From positions 1 through 64,000 of the forward strand of contig JAFYSH010000011.1 of assembly GCA_017546605.1 (NCBI GenBank): a stretch of 64,000 nt of DNA. The letters run 5' to 3'. Positions 25,229 through 34,203 of this stretch are shown here, in pieces (position 1 is the stretch's first letter; each line of letters starts with the position of its first letter). The notes below the pieces were generated by a model, which did not search any database, had not been told where the DNA came from, and worked only from the letters and a program-made list of their open reading frames with translations. This stretch comes from Bacteroidales bacterium (lineage in GTDB: Bacteria > Bacteroidota > Bacteroidia > Bacteroidales > UBA932). Position numbers and translations under genes: made by a program.

Positions 25229-28200
25229 TGCGAGTCTGCTTCTAAAGGTTGATACAGTTGCCAATAAGAAACGGGCATGATCAGTACGATCAATAAGATG
25301 GAAAATAGAGTGCCGAAGCAGATGACTACCCCCATAGGCATCCAAAGCGCATCTCCACTGAGGATCATTGGTAGGACGCCCAAGGCAGTGGTGCAGGAGG
25401 TGAGAAAGATCGGGCGCATCCGTCGTTTGCCGGCTTCCATGGCTGCCTCTTTGACGCTAAATCCTTTACGGAATCGCAGTTCTTCGGCATATTCGAACAT
25501 AATGATCCCGTTGCGTACAATGATGCCAATTAGACTGACCAAACCCAAAACAGAGGTCATCCCAAAATCCAAATCAAAGATCCATAAGCCGAAGGCGGCT
25601 CCGAAGAGACATAGGCAGCTGAGTGTCAATGTCAACAGTGCAATCGAAACTTTCTTGAAATGTAATAAGAGAAAGAAGAAGAGAATCGAGACGGCATATA
25701 GAAAGGTGGTTAGAATTTCGGGGCCGACTTGTCGGTTGGTGGCAGATAGGCCACCATAGGTAATGTTGACGGAGGGAGGAAGTTCTGGGAGGATTTCCGT
25801 TTGGATAAACCGATCGATTTGCTTCATCGCTACGGGTTGGCTTTTCCCAAATAACAGATCTGCAGCAATGGTCATCGAGCGCTCCCCGCCGATGTGGGCT
25901 ATTGTAGCAGGATAGCAGACGGGTTCGATGGTCGCCACCTGTCGAAGAGGAATCATGGTGCCCGTAGTAGTTGGGATGGGTTGGTTGCTGATGAGTGAGT
26001 AGTTGTCGGTTTGGGTAACGACCCGGTTGTATAGGTTTACGGGAATCTTGTGGTCGTTTTCCCATAGGGTAGCGAGGGGTTGTCCGTTTACGGATCCGGA
26101 CAAGGTTAAGGATACGAGGGATTTGTTGACGCCCAGACGGGCTGCCTCGTCGCTATTCAGCTGTACTGAGATGCCCGACAAAATGCCATCAAAATCGGTG
26201 TTTACCCATTTTAACAGGTTGTTCATTTGAAGCATTTTGGCTTTGATCTTTTCGGCATAAGGGAGCATAGTCTGAGGGTCTGCTCCTTGTAGGGTGATGG
26301 CAATGGGGGCATTGACGCCTTGGTAATCAATTTGTTTGAATCGGATGTGAGCGATGGGAAAAAGGTGTTCGTATTCCTGCTCATACGCTTGCAGGATATT
26401 TTCTGTGTCTTTGCTTGTTTTGGTGTTGACAATGAGTTGGGCAAAGTTCGGAGCCGGTGGTTTGGGGGCATAGGTTGCATGAAATCGAGGAGATCCCGTG
26501 CCTATGAAGGCGGTAACGGAGGTGATTCGCGGGTCTTTTAGCAAAAGGCTCTGCAAGGAGTCGCAAACGGCTTGGGTTTGTTCCAAGTTGGCGTTGCTTT
26601 CCAGATAGATCTCTACGGCAAAGTTGTTGCGGACGGCCATTGGCATCATCTGGATGTTGAGTTGAAGAAACATCATTACTCCGAGCAAGACGGTAAGCAG
26701 TCCTATGATAATGGTCCATTTTGGGTGTCGGAAACAGCTTTGTTCGAGGCGTTCGTATCCTTGTTGCAGGAAGTTGAAGAAGCGTTGCTGCGCCTTGCTG
26801 AAAGCTTTTTGATGATGTGCTCGGTTCGAAATCAGCCGGACTTCCAGTGAGGGAACCACGGTGAGTGCATAAATCAGCGAGGAGGATAGCGCAATCAGGA
26901 TGACCCATGGGAAAAGTTTGACAAAGTCGCCGAGATAGCCAGAGATGGTGAAAAGTGTCGGGAAAAACATGAAACTAATGGCCATGGTTGCCAATAGCAT
27001 AGGTACAAATAATTCTTGAGCGCTGGCGCAGGCAGCTTCAATTCGGTTCATGCCCTGTTGCAGTTTGTCCATGTAACCATCCATGGTGATGATGGCATCG
27101 TCAACAATCATACCCAGGACGACAATCAGGGCCGCCAGTGTTACGGTGTTTAGATCAATGCCGATGAGGTACATTACAGCCAGGGTTGCGGCTGTACAGA
27201 CCGGTACCCCAGAGCTGGCAATCAACGCAGACCTTACGGGAAATAACAATAGCATTACCAGGATCACCACCATCATTGCAATGACAATGTCTCGTAGAAA
27301 CGACCAGATGGACGTGTTGACAACCTGTGGTTGGTCGGTGATTTTGGCAAGTTGTACGCTTTGAGGTAATTCGTTGGTGAATTCTGTCAAAACTTGGTCC
27401 ACCGCTTTTCCAAAGGCTACGATGTTATTTTGGGGACGCATTTCGATGGAGAGAACCAAGGCATTCCGGTTGTTGTACTCGATCAGAGAGCTGGGTTTTT
27501 TGTAGCGTCGTTCCAATGTGGCGATGTCTCTTAGCCGAAGGATATTCCCATCCGGATCTGACCAAATGATCTTTTCTGCAATGGCTTGTTCGGACTCAAT
27601 CTTGTTCTCAATGTAAATCGGAGTACGGCGATTGTCCTGCTCCAGGGTACCGCTGGCCAAGGCCGTTGTGGCGGTTTGGTAGTTCAAAAAGAGTGTGTTT
27701 CCGTTAACCCCATAGGAAGAAAGTTGTTCAAAATCGGCCATGACGGCAATTTCTTCTTCTTGGCTACCCAATATCTGGCAATTTCCCAATGTGGGGATCT
27801 TCTCCAGACGTTGTTTGAGCTCGTCTGCGTAACTTTTTAGTTCATTGTACCCCTTGTCGGATGATTCCAATGCGATCAATACCGAGGAGACAGCGCTGAA
27901 TTCGTCCAATACTTCGACGGCAAGGACGCTGGGCGGAAGGTTGCGTTTGAATGCATTCAGTCGGAGTTTGATTTTGGACCATACCTCGTTCTTTTTATGC
28001 GTAGGGCAGTCCAGAATTACGTAAATCCAACACATCCCATCTTGCGAATACGAATAGGAAGATCGATCTATTTCAGAAAAACTGAAGAGCAAGGCTTCCA
28101 AAGGGCGGGTGAGTTGTTGTTCGACTTGTTCTGCCGTGGCTCCGGGATAAACACCGACAACCAGGCCTTCTTTGATGGAAAAGGTGGGGAATTCGTCTTT

Positions 28201-28311
28201 GTTGATGTGGAGCAAACCCCAGATTCCAACCCCGATCAGGAGGACGGTCAAGAAGTAGACAATCCGCTTGTAGCGGATGACACTCCGGATGTATGAACCT
28301 CTATTTTTCAT
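25225..28311 (-). CDS. RND-family efflux transporter, inner-membrane pump
   Basis: The 1028 residues have the AcrB-type layout. TM1 lies near residue 15-35. A large periplasmic loop follows (DEFPTFSIKEGLVVGVYPGATAEQVEQ in pieces). A TM block at about 340-540 contains the TM4 proton-relay motif LVVLGMIVDDAII (two Asp). A second periplasmic loop and a second TM block (about 865-1015) contain GLVSLIGIIVRNGIIM. Sequence features fit a drug, bile-salt or lipid exporter rather than a heavy-metal pump, but the substrate cannot be read. It is coupled by 4-bp ATGA overlaps to the adaptor gene upstream and the TolC-like gene downstream, forming a complete tripartite operon. Confidence 0.95.
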   Translation of the reverse strand: MKNRGSYIRSVIRYKRIVYFLTVLLIGVGIWGLLHINKDEFPTFSIKEGLVVGVYPGATAEQVEQQLTRPLEALLFSFSEIDRSSYSYSQDGMCWIYVILDCPTHKKNEVWSKIKLRLNAFKRNLPPSVLAVEVLDEFSAVSSVLIALESSDKGYNELKSYADELKQRLEKIPTLGNCQILGSQEEEIAVMADFEQLSSYGVNGNTLFLNYQTATTALASGTLEQDNRRTPIYIENKIESEQAIAEKIIWSDPDGNILRLRDIATLERRYKKPSSLIEYNNRNALVLSIEMRPQNNIVAFGKAVDQVLTEFTNELPQSVQLAKITDQPQVVNTSIWSFLRDIVIAMMVVILVMLLLFPVRSALIASSGVPVCTAATLAVMYLIGIDLNTVTLAALIVVLGMIVDDAIITMDGYMDKLQQGMNRIEAACASAQELFVPMLLATMAISFMFFPTLFTISGYLGDFVKLFPWVILIALSSSLIYALTVVPSLEVRLISNRAHHQKAFSKAQQRFFNFLQQGYERLEQSCFRHPKWTIIIGLLTVLLGVMMFLQLNIQMMPMAVRNNFAVEIYLESNANLEQTQAVCDSLQSLLLKDPRITSVTAFIGTGSPRFHATYAPKPPAPNFAQLIVNTKTSKDTENILQAYEQEYEHLFPIAHIRFKQIDYQGVNAPIAITLQGADPQTMLPYAEKIKAKMLQMNNLLKWVNTDFDGILSGISVQLNSDEAARLGVNKSLVSLTLSGSVNGQPLATLWENDHKIPVNLYNRVVTQTDNYSLISNQPIPTTTGTMIPLRQVATIEPVCYPATIAHIGGERSMTIAADLLFGKSQPVAMKQIDRFIQTEILPELPPSVNITYGGLSATNRQVGPEILTTFLYAVSILFFFLLLHFKKVSIALLTLTLSCLCLFGAAFGLWIFDLDFGMTSVLGLVSLIGIIVRNGIIMFEYAEELRFRKGFSVKEAAMEAGKRRMRPIFLTSCTTALGVLPMILSGDALWMPMGVVICFGTLFSILLIVLIMPVSYWQLYQPLEADSQ

Positions 28312-29333
28312 TCGGACAGAATAGCGTTGACCGACATGCCACTGCTGATTTTTTCGGCACCAGCAATGATTACTTGGTCGCCTTCAGAGATGCCATACGA
28401 AATCAGGATACCGTTTTGTTGGAATCCTTCCACAAGGACCGGTGTTTTATGGGCTTTGGAATTGCGGACCAACCAAACATAGCGTCCACTGATATCCAGT
28501 CGAAGGGCGGATAAGGGTAGTAGGATGCCACTTTTTGCATCTTTCGAAAAGTGAACTTTTACCACCATGCCGGGTACCAGGTCATCAATGGGGGAGTTGG
28601 GGGTAAGAATGCCATCGTAGCTATGTGTGAGTACGGAGGCCTTGACTCCCTTTTGCGTTAGGCTTGCAGTTAGATCGGTGAGGCCCAATGCCGGGACATC
28701 GAACCATGCTTCGCTACCAATTTGCAGTAGGGTGTATTCTTGCTCAGGAATGGAGATTGTGATCTGAACATCGCGAGCATCGATTAGCTCCAGAATGGGT
28801 TCTCCCGATGCGATTTCCATACCCTTGTGTGTATAGATACGGGAGATGATGCCGTTGAAAGGTGCTTTGATCTGGCAATCCTCCAGTGCTGCTTCTGCAG
28901 CTTGGGCAGCGGCTCTCGCCTTATTAAGTTGCGTATTGATATCAACCCATTGTACCTGCGTCATGGCGCCTTTTTCATGGAGTAATTTAGCACGTTGGTA
29001 AGCGTCTTCCGCTTGTTGTAGTGTTGCAGCAGCAACCTCATACGCGCTATTCACCGCGCTGGAATGTACGCTTGCCAGTACGGTTCCGGTGGTTACGGGT
29101 TGGTTGACGCGATGGGGGAGGTTCTCCAAAGTCCCTCCATATTTACTGAAAAGTGTTGCACTTTGAACCGCCTCAACAGTTCCTACATAGGTTCTTGTCG
29201 TGATACTTTCTGCAATTTTTGCTTGAATAACTTGTACGGGGATGGGATCAGCTACTGAGGAAGAGAGCTGGGTTTTGTGCTGGCAACCAAACAACAGGGT
29301 CACCAACACAAGAAGGCTGAATAACCGTTTCAT
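28308..29333 (-). CDS. RND efflux periplasmic adaptor lipoprotein (membrane fusion protein)
   Basis: The 341 residues start with a lipoprotein signal (lipobox LFGC, Cys17). A barrel-sandwich half (GTVEAVQSATLFSKYGGTLENLP; VTTGTVLASV) and an alpha-hairpin (YEVAAATLQQAEDAYQRAKLLHEKGAMTQVQW in pieces; about 95-150) follow. The second lipoyl half reads APFNGIISRIYTHKGMEIASGEPILELID. Then comes a beta-barrel and the membrane-proximal domain ending ISSGMSVNAILSE. It links the inner-membrane pump to the outer-membrane channel. It is the first gene of the operon, and no TetR or AraC regulator gene is adjacent. Confidence 0.94.
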   Translation of the reverse strand: MKRLFSLLVLVTLLFGCQHKTQLSSSVADPIPVQVIQAKIAESITTRTYVGTVEAVQSATLFSKYGGTLENLPHRVNQPVTTGTVLASVHSSAVNSAYEVAAATLQQAEDAYQRAKLLHEKGAMTQVQWVDINTQLNKARAAAQAAEAALEDCQIKAPFNGIISRIYTHKGMEIASGEPILELIDARDVQITISIPEQEYTLLQIGSEAWFDVPALGLTDLTASLTQKGVKASVLTHSYDGILTPNSPIDDLVPGMVVKVHFSKDAKSGILLPLSALRLDISGRYVWLVRNSKAHKTPVLVEGFQQNGILISYGISEGDQVIIAGAEKISSGMSVNAILSE

Positions 29334-29390
29334 ACCTTAGCGTGTTTGGTAACCCTGTGCTCAAAAAATGTACCGGAAAATTTCTATTTC

Positions 29391-30365
29391 CTATAATTTA
29401 CTTAAGAATTTCTCGCGATTTACAATGAAGCGTTCGTGGATGCCCTCGCCAATCAGTCCCTTATCGTCGCAGGCGCTTACATGGAATGTTAATTTTCTTC
29501 CGGAAACAGCTGTTAATTTTGCGGTTGCACGGATGGTTGCTCCAATCGGGGAGGCCTTGATGTGGTTGGTGTTCATCAACGTTCCTACAGTAGCTGAAGC
29601 TTCGTCCAATTCTTCTGCAGCGAGTAGTAGGGCTGCATTTTCCATCAAACCGATCATTGCCGGGGTTGCAAACACGTGCATATCGCCGGATCCATAGGTA
29701 GCTGCTGTATTGCTGTGGTCTACGGTTGTTGTACTGGTGTAGGTGCGGCCGACGCAGAGTTCCAAGCCCTTGTTGAGGATGAATTCTTCAATCACACGGG
29801 GGAAGTGGGCTTGTTCCAATTCGTGAATTTTTGCAGCCAAGCTTTCCGGAGTGTCCTCGGGGGTGATGTTGCATTTGGCCTGGAAGAGGTTTTCTCCACA
29901 GTCGTAGCGTTCATCGATTACATGAATCGTGATGCCGGATTCGGTCTCTTTGGCGCGGATCACCGCTTGGTGTACGTGCTCTCCATACATGCCTTTACCT
30001 CCGTATGCCGGTAGTAAGGCCGGGTGGATGTTGATGATGCGGTTGGGGTAGGCGGCCAACAAGTATTCCGGGACTTTGAGTAGGAAACCGGCCAGGATGA
30101 TCAGGTCTGCTCGGTATTGTTGCAATGCCTCCATGATACGGTGGGGAACGCCAGCTTGCTCTGCTTCTTGGGGCGTTTGTCGGAATTCAGCGGCGCTAAA
30201 GGTCATCTGAGGGACCTGTAAATTTTCAGCACGAGTTAGTACATAAGCATCTGCTTTATTGGCCATTACCAGCTGAACACGAGCCTGATTGCTGGATTGG
30301 AAATAGCGGATGATATTTTCAGCGTTGGTTCCTGAACCCGACGCGAGGATGACGATGTTTTTCAT
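29391..30365 (-). CDS. purN: PurN (GAR formyltransferase) fused to a hotdog thioesterase (FlK-like) domain
   Basis: The uninterrupted frame encodes 324 residues. Residues 1-195 are PurN, which transfers a formyl group from 10-formyl-THF to GAR in purine synthesis. Motifs are ILASGSGTNAENIIRYF, NIHPALLPAYGGKGMYGEHVH with catalytic Asn/His, and ERYDCGENLFQAKC with the Asp loop. From about residue 200 a hotdog domain follows: GRTYTSTTTVDHSNTAATYG, VFATPAMIGLMENAALL, TVGTLMNTNHIKASPIG, SGRKLTFHVSACDDKGLIGEG. This matches single-domain FlK-type acyl-CoA thioesterases. No stop or ATG separates the two. PurN alone is about 190 residues in most bacteria. The hotdog substrate is unknown. The gene diverges from acpP. 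Confidence 0.88.
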   Translation of the reverse strand: MKNIVILASGSGTNAENIIRYFQSSNQARVQLVMANKADAYVLTRAENLQVPQMTFSAAEFRQTPQEAEQAGVPHRIMEALQQYRADLIILAGFLLKVPEYLLAAYPNRIINIHPALLPAYGGKGMYGEHVHQAVIRAKETESGITIHVIDERYDCGENLFQAKCNITPEDTPESLAAKIHELEQAHFPRVIEEFILNKGLELCVGRTYTSTTTVDHSNTAATYGSGDMHVFATPAMIGLMENAALLLAAEELDEASATVGTLMNTNHIKASPIGATIRATAKLTAVSGRKLTFHVSACDDKGLIGEGIHERFIVNREKFLSKL

Positions 30366-30462
30366 AATTTATTTTTATGCAATTATGGAATTTTTTTGTT
30401 AGATCTCCAAGCAAAGCGAAGAAAATTTCGTGAATTCAAAAATTTTAGCTTATTTTGTACGA

Positions 30463-30470
30463 TATTTTTG
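30463..30470 (+). promoter_or_regulatory. -7 promoter box for acpP
   Basis: The plus strand reads TATTTTTG, matching TAnnTTTG, 29 bases before the acpP ATG in an A/T-rich region. Confidence 0.5.
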
Positions 30471-30499
30471 ATTTTATTAACAAACTAAAATTTTAAACC

Positions 30500-30730
30500 A
30501 TGGCAGACGTTGCTTCAAAAGTAAAAGCTATCATCGTTGACAAATTGGGCGTTGACGAAAGCGAAGTTACTCCTAACGCTAGTTTCACCAACGATTTGGG
30601 TGCTGACTCTTTGGATACTGTTGAATTGATTATGGAATTCGAAAGAGCTTTCGGCATTAGCATTCCGGATACCGATGCAGAAAAAATTGGTACTGTAGGT
30701 GACGCTATCAGCTACATCGAAGGAAAATAA
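30500..30730 (+). CDS. acpP: Acyl carrier protein
   Basis: The 76-residue acidic protein carries growing fatty acids on a phosphopantetheine arm. The attachment motif [15 protein letters not shown] is visible, with the modified Ser at about residue 37, followed by [13 protein letters not shown]. Length and sequence are typical. It diverges from the purN fusion gene. In most bacteria, including many Bacteroidota, fabF follows acpP; here a strong terminator follows and the next gene is convergent, so acpP is monocistronic. Confidence 0.97.
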   Translation: MADVASKVKAIIVDKLGVDESEVTPNASFTNDLGADSLDTVELIMEFERAFGISIPDTDAEKIGTVGDAISYIEGK

Positions 30731-30750
30731 TTTCTTATTTGATAGAAAAA

Positions 30751-30784
30751 AGAGGGCAATCCACACGGATTGTCCTCTTTTTTT
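30751..30784 (+). terminator. Terminator of acpP
   Basis: A 12-bp stem AGAGGGCAATCC/GGATTGTCCTCT with one G-U pair and an ACAC loop is followed by a T-run. It lies 20 bases after the acpP stop. Confidence 0.88.
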
Positions 30785-30810
30785 ATGATAGGAATGATCG
30801 GCTTGATGGT

Positions 30811-32175
30811 TTACTTGTGCACAAGTGCATACGTAAGTGTTAAGGTGGGCCGCAGGTCGGAGGTGGCGCCTTCCAGACAAACGAAGCGATAAATGGTCGG
30901 ATTGCACGTAAAATAGGTGTTTCCGTATCGATCTTCACTAATGAGTAGGGGCATTAGCCACAAGTCATCATTTTCGGTCAGTTCTTCGGCCGGTTTTTCA
31001 ATCAAATCCTGGATATAGGTCGTTACATCGCATGTGTATTTGCGCAAGGAAGGATTTCTTGCACCTATATTAACATTCTGATTGATCTCGGGCAGGGGAT
31101 AGAAGTACTGGGTAGAGTCGGCGCTGGATTCTCGGTAGGATACCGTTAAAGAGCCGGGGAAGTGTTTGAATGCTTCGTAATCCGCAGGGACTTGGTAATG
31201 GAAGTCCAATGAGGCGCGAGATAAAGCGATACACAGACTCGGATCCAAGTCCAGGCTGTTGATCCATTCGGAGATCATTGCTTTTGCGGCTTGGGCGCTA
31301 TAGTAGGGCTTGACACCATTGAATGACTCAAAATACAACTGCTCCTTGGGCGTTTGGTCGCCTAAACGCTCGCCCGAGGTGGATTCGTAGAAGTTGAGGC
31401 AATAATTGTACGAGTAATAGAAAAATGCCGTGGTATCGGTGTCAACAATCTTTCGATCCGCATCATTCATGGTGTAGTTGAGCGTGATGTAAGCATTTTG
31501 GACCGGCATGTAGTTCAAACGTCCGCCCGGGGTGCCATCCGTCGGGTCGGTGACAATGCCCATACCGGGAATCCGGTCCACAAACAATTGTACAGAATCC
31601 ACTTCTTTCTCCGTAATCGCCATCAGTTCCTCAGCAAAACTATCGGCCAGGTAAATCTTGATGGAGTCTCCTCCAAAAAATACCGGTTGACCTTTGCTGA
31701 TGGGAGTGGGATCGAAATCATCCAAGGTAATAGAGTTGTTGAACAAGTGGATGGAGTCCAGTTTGGTGTTGAGCCGAAGCAAATACACATTTTGGGCAAT
31801 ACCTTCTTGGGAAGGATCCAAAAACAGCGTTGAATCCACCTTGAAATTGATGAATGCGTTGATGAGTTTCGGGTTGTCTCCCAAATCCAACGTGTCCGTA
31901 GAAGGGATGATTTGTCCAACGCTTCCGATGTTGATCGAACCATATTCCTCATTGGTTAGGCTTCCGAAAATCAGTGAGGAATATGACATTGACTGCACGC
32001 TATCCGGGTGGTTGTTTACAAACTCCGGGTAAAGGACGGCTTGTTTGATTTTTAAGATATGTTCATCCGGAATAAAATCAGATCCTGCATTCTTCTCGGA
32101 GAAAACGCAGGATGTGAGTGTCATTGTCAGGGTAAGGAGCAATACAGCTGGATTGATCCAGGATTTATTCGCCAT
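30811..32175 (-). CDS. DUF4270 family lipoprotein
   Basis: The product has 454 residues. A lipoprotein signal (hydrophobic 8-21, LTSC with Cys23) precedes a beta-rich extracytoplasmic protein. The N-terminal block (SDFIPDEHILKIKQAVL), the segment SYSSLIFGSLTNEEYGSI near 65 and the end RFVCLEGATSDLRPTLTLTY match the DUF4270 family. In many Bacteroidota this family sits beside glycogen synthase, as here. Its function is unknown; a cell-surface role is inferred from the lipobox only. The start overlaps the 3' end of the glycogen synthase gene by 11 bp, so the two are cotranscribed. Confidence 0.85.
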   Translation of the reverse strand: MANKSWINPAVLLLTLTMTLTSCVFSEKNAGSDFIPDEHILKIKQAVLYPEFVNNHPDSVQSMSYSSLIFGSLTNEEYGSINIGSVGQIIPSTDTLDLGDNPKLINAFINFKVDSTLFLDPSQEGIAQNVYLLRLNTKLDSIHLFNNSITLDDFDPTPISKGQPVFFGGDSIKIYLADSFAEELMAITEKEVDSVQLFVDRIPGMGIVTDPTDGTPGGRLNYMPVQNAYITLNYTMNDADRKIVDTDTTAFFYYSYNYCLNFYESTSGERLGDQTPKEQLYFESFNGVKPYYSAQAAKAMISEWINSLDLDPSLCIALSRASLDFHYQVPADYEAFKHFPGSLTVSYRESSADSTQYFYPLPEINQNVNIGARNPSLRKYTCDVTTYIQDLIEKPAEELTENDDLWLMPLLISEDRYGNTYFTCNPTIYRFVCLEGATSDLRPTLTLTYALVHK

Positions 32176-32998
32176 CGATGTTTAAAATTTGATCGTAAAA
32201 TTGATTGTACTCATCAACGTATGCTGTTTCTTCTTGGCTGACCGGGAAGTAGCCCAAGGTAGGTAGTCCGCTATCTTTGGCGGCTTGAAGCAGTTCTTGC
32301 GGCAATTGTTCGTCGCCCAAGACCAAAGCGTCAGCATATTGAATGGCAAGTTTCGCAAGATTCATGCCATTACCTTCTTCCAATATGGCTGTTTCTTTGG
32401 TGCCGATACCATTCATGGTCACCTTTTGCTGCATGTCTTCGGAGAACTTTTCATTCAAGAATTCATCGTACAGTGAAAGAACCAGTTTGGTGTTTTCAAA
32501 CAACGGGTCGTCCGAATAGGCTTTTTTCAAGTAAACGGGGAGCAGGTGGGAAATCCAGCCTTGGCAGTGGATGATATCCGGCTTCCAACGCAGTTTTTTC
32601 ACGGTTTCCAACACGCCCCTAGCAAAGAAAGCTGCGCGTTCGTCATTGTCCTCAATGAATGATCCGTCTGCATTGTTGAATACAAGCTTTCTGTGAAAAT
32701 AATCCTCATTATCAATGAAATAAACCTGCATCCGGGCTGAAGGAATGGAAGAAACCTTGATGACCAGGGGACGATCCACGTCGTTAACGATGATGTTCAT
32801 TCCGGAAAGACGGATGACTTCGTGCAATTGGTTTCTTCGTTCGTTGATGCACCCGAAACGGGGCATAAAAGAGCGGATTTCTTTGCCCTTTTCTTGGATT
32901 CCTTGCGGAAGGAATCTGCCGAGGACGGCCCGGGGAGATTCCGGTAGATAGGGGAAAATCTCGGAATTTACAAAAAGTACTCTTTTAGGATCTTTCAT
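32165..32998 (-). CDS. Short glycogen/starch synthase (GT5 N-terminal domain only)
   Basis: The 277 residues match the GT5 starch-synthase catalytic domain: RVLFVNSEIFPYLPESPRAV (family form .EVAP..K.GGL), IRSFMPRFGCI, VYFIDNEDYFHRK and PDIIHCQGWISHLLPVYLKK (family form HDWHT). The usual K-x-G-G motif is replaced by PESPRAVLG, and the C-terminal GT1 half (about 200 residues) is absent. This shortened form is known in Bacteroidota next to DUF4270. Whether it synthesises glycogen on its own is doubtful. A -7 box lies at 33028-33035, back to back with the ftsX promoter. Confidence 0.82.
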   Translation of the reverse strand: MKDPKRVLFVNSEIFPYLPESPRAVLGRFLPQGIQEKGKEIRSFMPRFGCINERRNQLHEVIRLSGMNIIVNDVDRPLVIKVSSIPSARMQVYFIDNEDYFHRKLVFNNADGSFIEDNDERAAFFARGVLETVKKLRWKPDIIHCQGWISHLLPVYLKKAYSDDPLFENTKLVLSLYDEFLNEKFSEDMQQKVTMNGIGTKETAILEEGNGMNLAKLAIQYADALVLGDEQLPQELLQAAKDSGLPTLGYFPVSQEETAYVDEYNQFYDQILNIDGE

Positions 32999-33027
32999 TT
33001 TGTCAGATAATTTGGGTAATATGCAGA

Positions 33028-33035
33028 CAAAGGTA
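33028..33035 (-). promoter_or_regulatory. -7 promoter box for the glycogen synthase/DUF4270 operon
   Basis: The minus strand reads TACCTTTG, 29 bases before the ATG at 32998. Confidence 0.55.
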
Positions 33036-33065
33036 CGAAAAATTTTTTAGATAAGTAGTTTTAAC

Positions 33066-33073
33066 TATCTTTG
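33066..33073 (+). promoter_or_regulatory. -7 promoter box for the ftsX operon
   Basis: The plus strand reads TATCTTTG, 20 bases before the ftsX ATG. Confidence 0.6.
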
Positions 33074-33093
33074 GAGCGTTTTTTCGGGATTTT

Positions 33094-33972
33094 ATGGGCA
33101 AGGCAGAACGACATATCCTCTTTCGTCGGTTGATCCAATCGTTTTTATCGTCCATCATCAGCATCAGTCTTGTTTTGTTCTTGGTGGGGATGGCGGCTTT
33201 GCTGGTCTTCAATGCCCATTCTGTTTCTGATTATTTCAGGGAGAACTTGAAAATTACGGCCATCTTGTCGGTAGAGTCCAGCGATGAGGATGCGCTGCAG
33301 CTGTCTTCGCGTTTTGAGAAACTTCCTTATGTTAAGTCGGTCAACTGCATTTCCAAACAGCAGGGGATGCAAGAAATGAAAGACTTGCTGGGAGAAGATT
33401 TTCTGGATGCGTTTGGTTCGGCTCCTATTCCGGCCTCCTTGGAGGTTCAAGTGCAAGCAGTTTACCTGACAACCGATAGCCTGAAACAAGTTGAGAAAGC
33501 TTTGTGCGCTTTTTCGGAGGTCGATGAAGTCGTTTACCAGGAGTCCTTGGTTGATCTGTTGAATGCAAACCTGGAGCGCATTGGTTACTTCCTGTTGGTG
33601 CTGATTATCTTGTTGCTCTTTATTTCCTTTGTCTTGATCAACAACACGGTTCGACTGAATGTCTATGCAAAACGTTTCTCGGTTCATACGATGCGTCTGG
33701 TGGGGGCAACCAAATCCTTTATTACCCGTCCTTTTGTGGTACAGGCTTTTTATCAGGGATTACTCTCTGGCTTGATTGCGGTTCTGGGGCTTTTGGCGGT
33801 CTTATCATTGATTCGTAATGAGTTCCATCAACTTTTTGCATTGTTCCAGTTCCGAATTCTCTTGGAGGTGATGGCCGTTGTTGTTTTTGGGGGTGTTCTG
33901 ATTTGTGTGTTGTGCACGACTTGGGTGGTACGGAGATTGATTAACTTGAACAAAGATGAATTGTATTATTGA
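33094..33972 (+). CDS. ftsX: Cell-division permease-like protein FtsX
   Basis: FtsX and the ATPase FtsE form a complex that activates periplasmic amidase or endopeptidase regulators during division. The 292 residues have a TM helix near 27-47, then the extracytoplasmic domain (ENLKITAILSVESSDEDALQL, YVKSVNCISKQQGMQEM, PASLEVQVQA; about 55-160). Three C-terminal TM helices follow (about 170-195, 225-250, 260-282). RLVGATKSFITRPF is the conserved FtsX loop before TM3. ftsE is not in the window. The operon continues with the DUF3098 gene (1 bp after the stop), uppP and lpxH. Confidence 0.93.
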   Translation: MGKAERHILFRRLIQSFLSSIISISLVLFLVGMAALLVFNAHSVSDYFRENLKITAILSVESSDEDALQLSSRFEKLPYVKSVNCISKQQGMQEMKDLLGEDFLDAFGSAPIPASLEVQVQAVYLTTDSLKQVEKALCAFSEVDEVVYQESLVDLLNANLERIGYFLLVLIILLLFISFVLINNTVRLNVYAKRFSVHTMRLVGATKSFITRPFVVQAFYQGLLSGLIAVLGLLAVLSLIRNEFHQLFALFQFRILLEVMAVVVFGGVLICVLCTTWVVRRLINLNKDELYY

Positions 33973-33973
33973 T

Positions 33974-34201
33974 ATGAATGACAAATTTGCTTTACCCAAA
34001 AAGAATATCGGTTATTTGCTCATCGGATTGGGAGTGATGGTTTTGGGCTTCATTTTGCTGGCTGGTGGAGGATCCGAAGATCCTCAAGTTTTTGATGCAT
34101 CCATCTTTAACTTCCGTCGGATGTATGTTGCTCCGTTTTTGATTGTAGCAGGCATTGTCCTGGAGATTGTTGCAATTATGTACAAAGGAAAATCGAAGTA
34201 G
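33974..34201 (+). CDS. DUF3098 small membrane protein
   Basis: The 75-residue protein has two transmembrane helices (about 12-32 and 52-70). Between them lies [20 protein letters not shown], the typical DUF3098 loop. The family is restricted to Bacteroidota and almost always lies between ftsX and uppP, as here, which suggests an envelope or division role; the function is unknown. The start ATG 33974 is one base after the ftsX stop codon. Confidence 0.88.
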   Translation: MNDKFALPKKNIGYLLIGLGVMVLGFILLAGGGSEDPQVFDASIFNFRRMYVAPFLIVAGIVLEIVAIMYKGKSK

Positions 34202-34203
34202 TC

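Noticed and set aside
25229..25345. TolC-like gene starting at ATG 25345
   Set aside because: This would overlap the RND gene by more than 100 bp and delay the signal peptide; ATG 25228 gives a normal signal peptide and ATGA coupling.
29391..30365. Two separate genes (purN and a thioesterase) joined by a reading error
   Set aside because: No stop codon or alternative ATG lies between the domains and the linker is in frame; kept as fusion, with resequencing suggested as a check.
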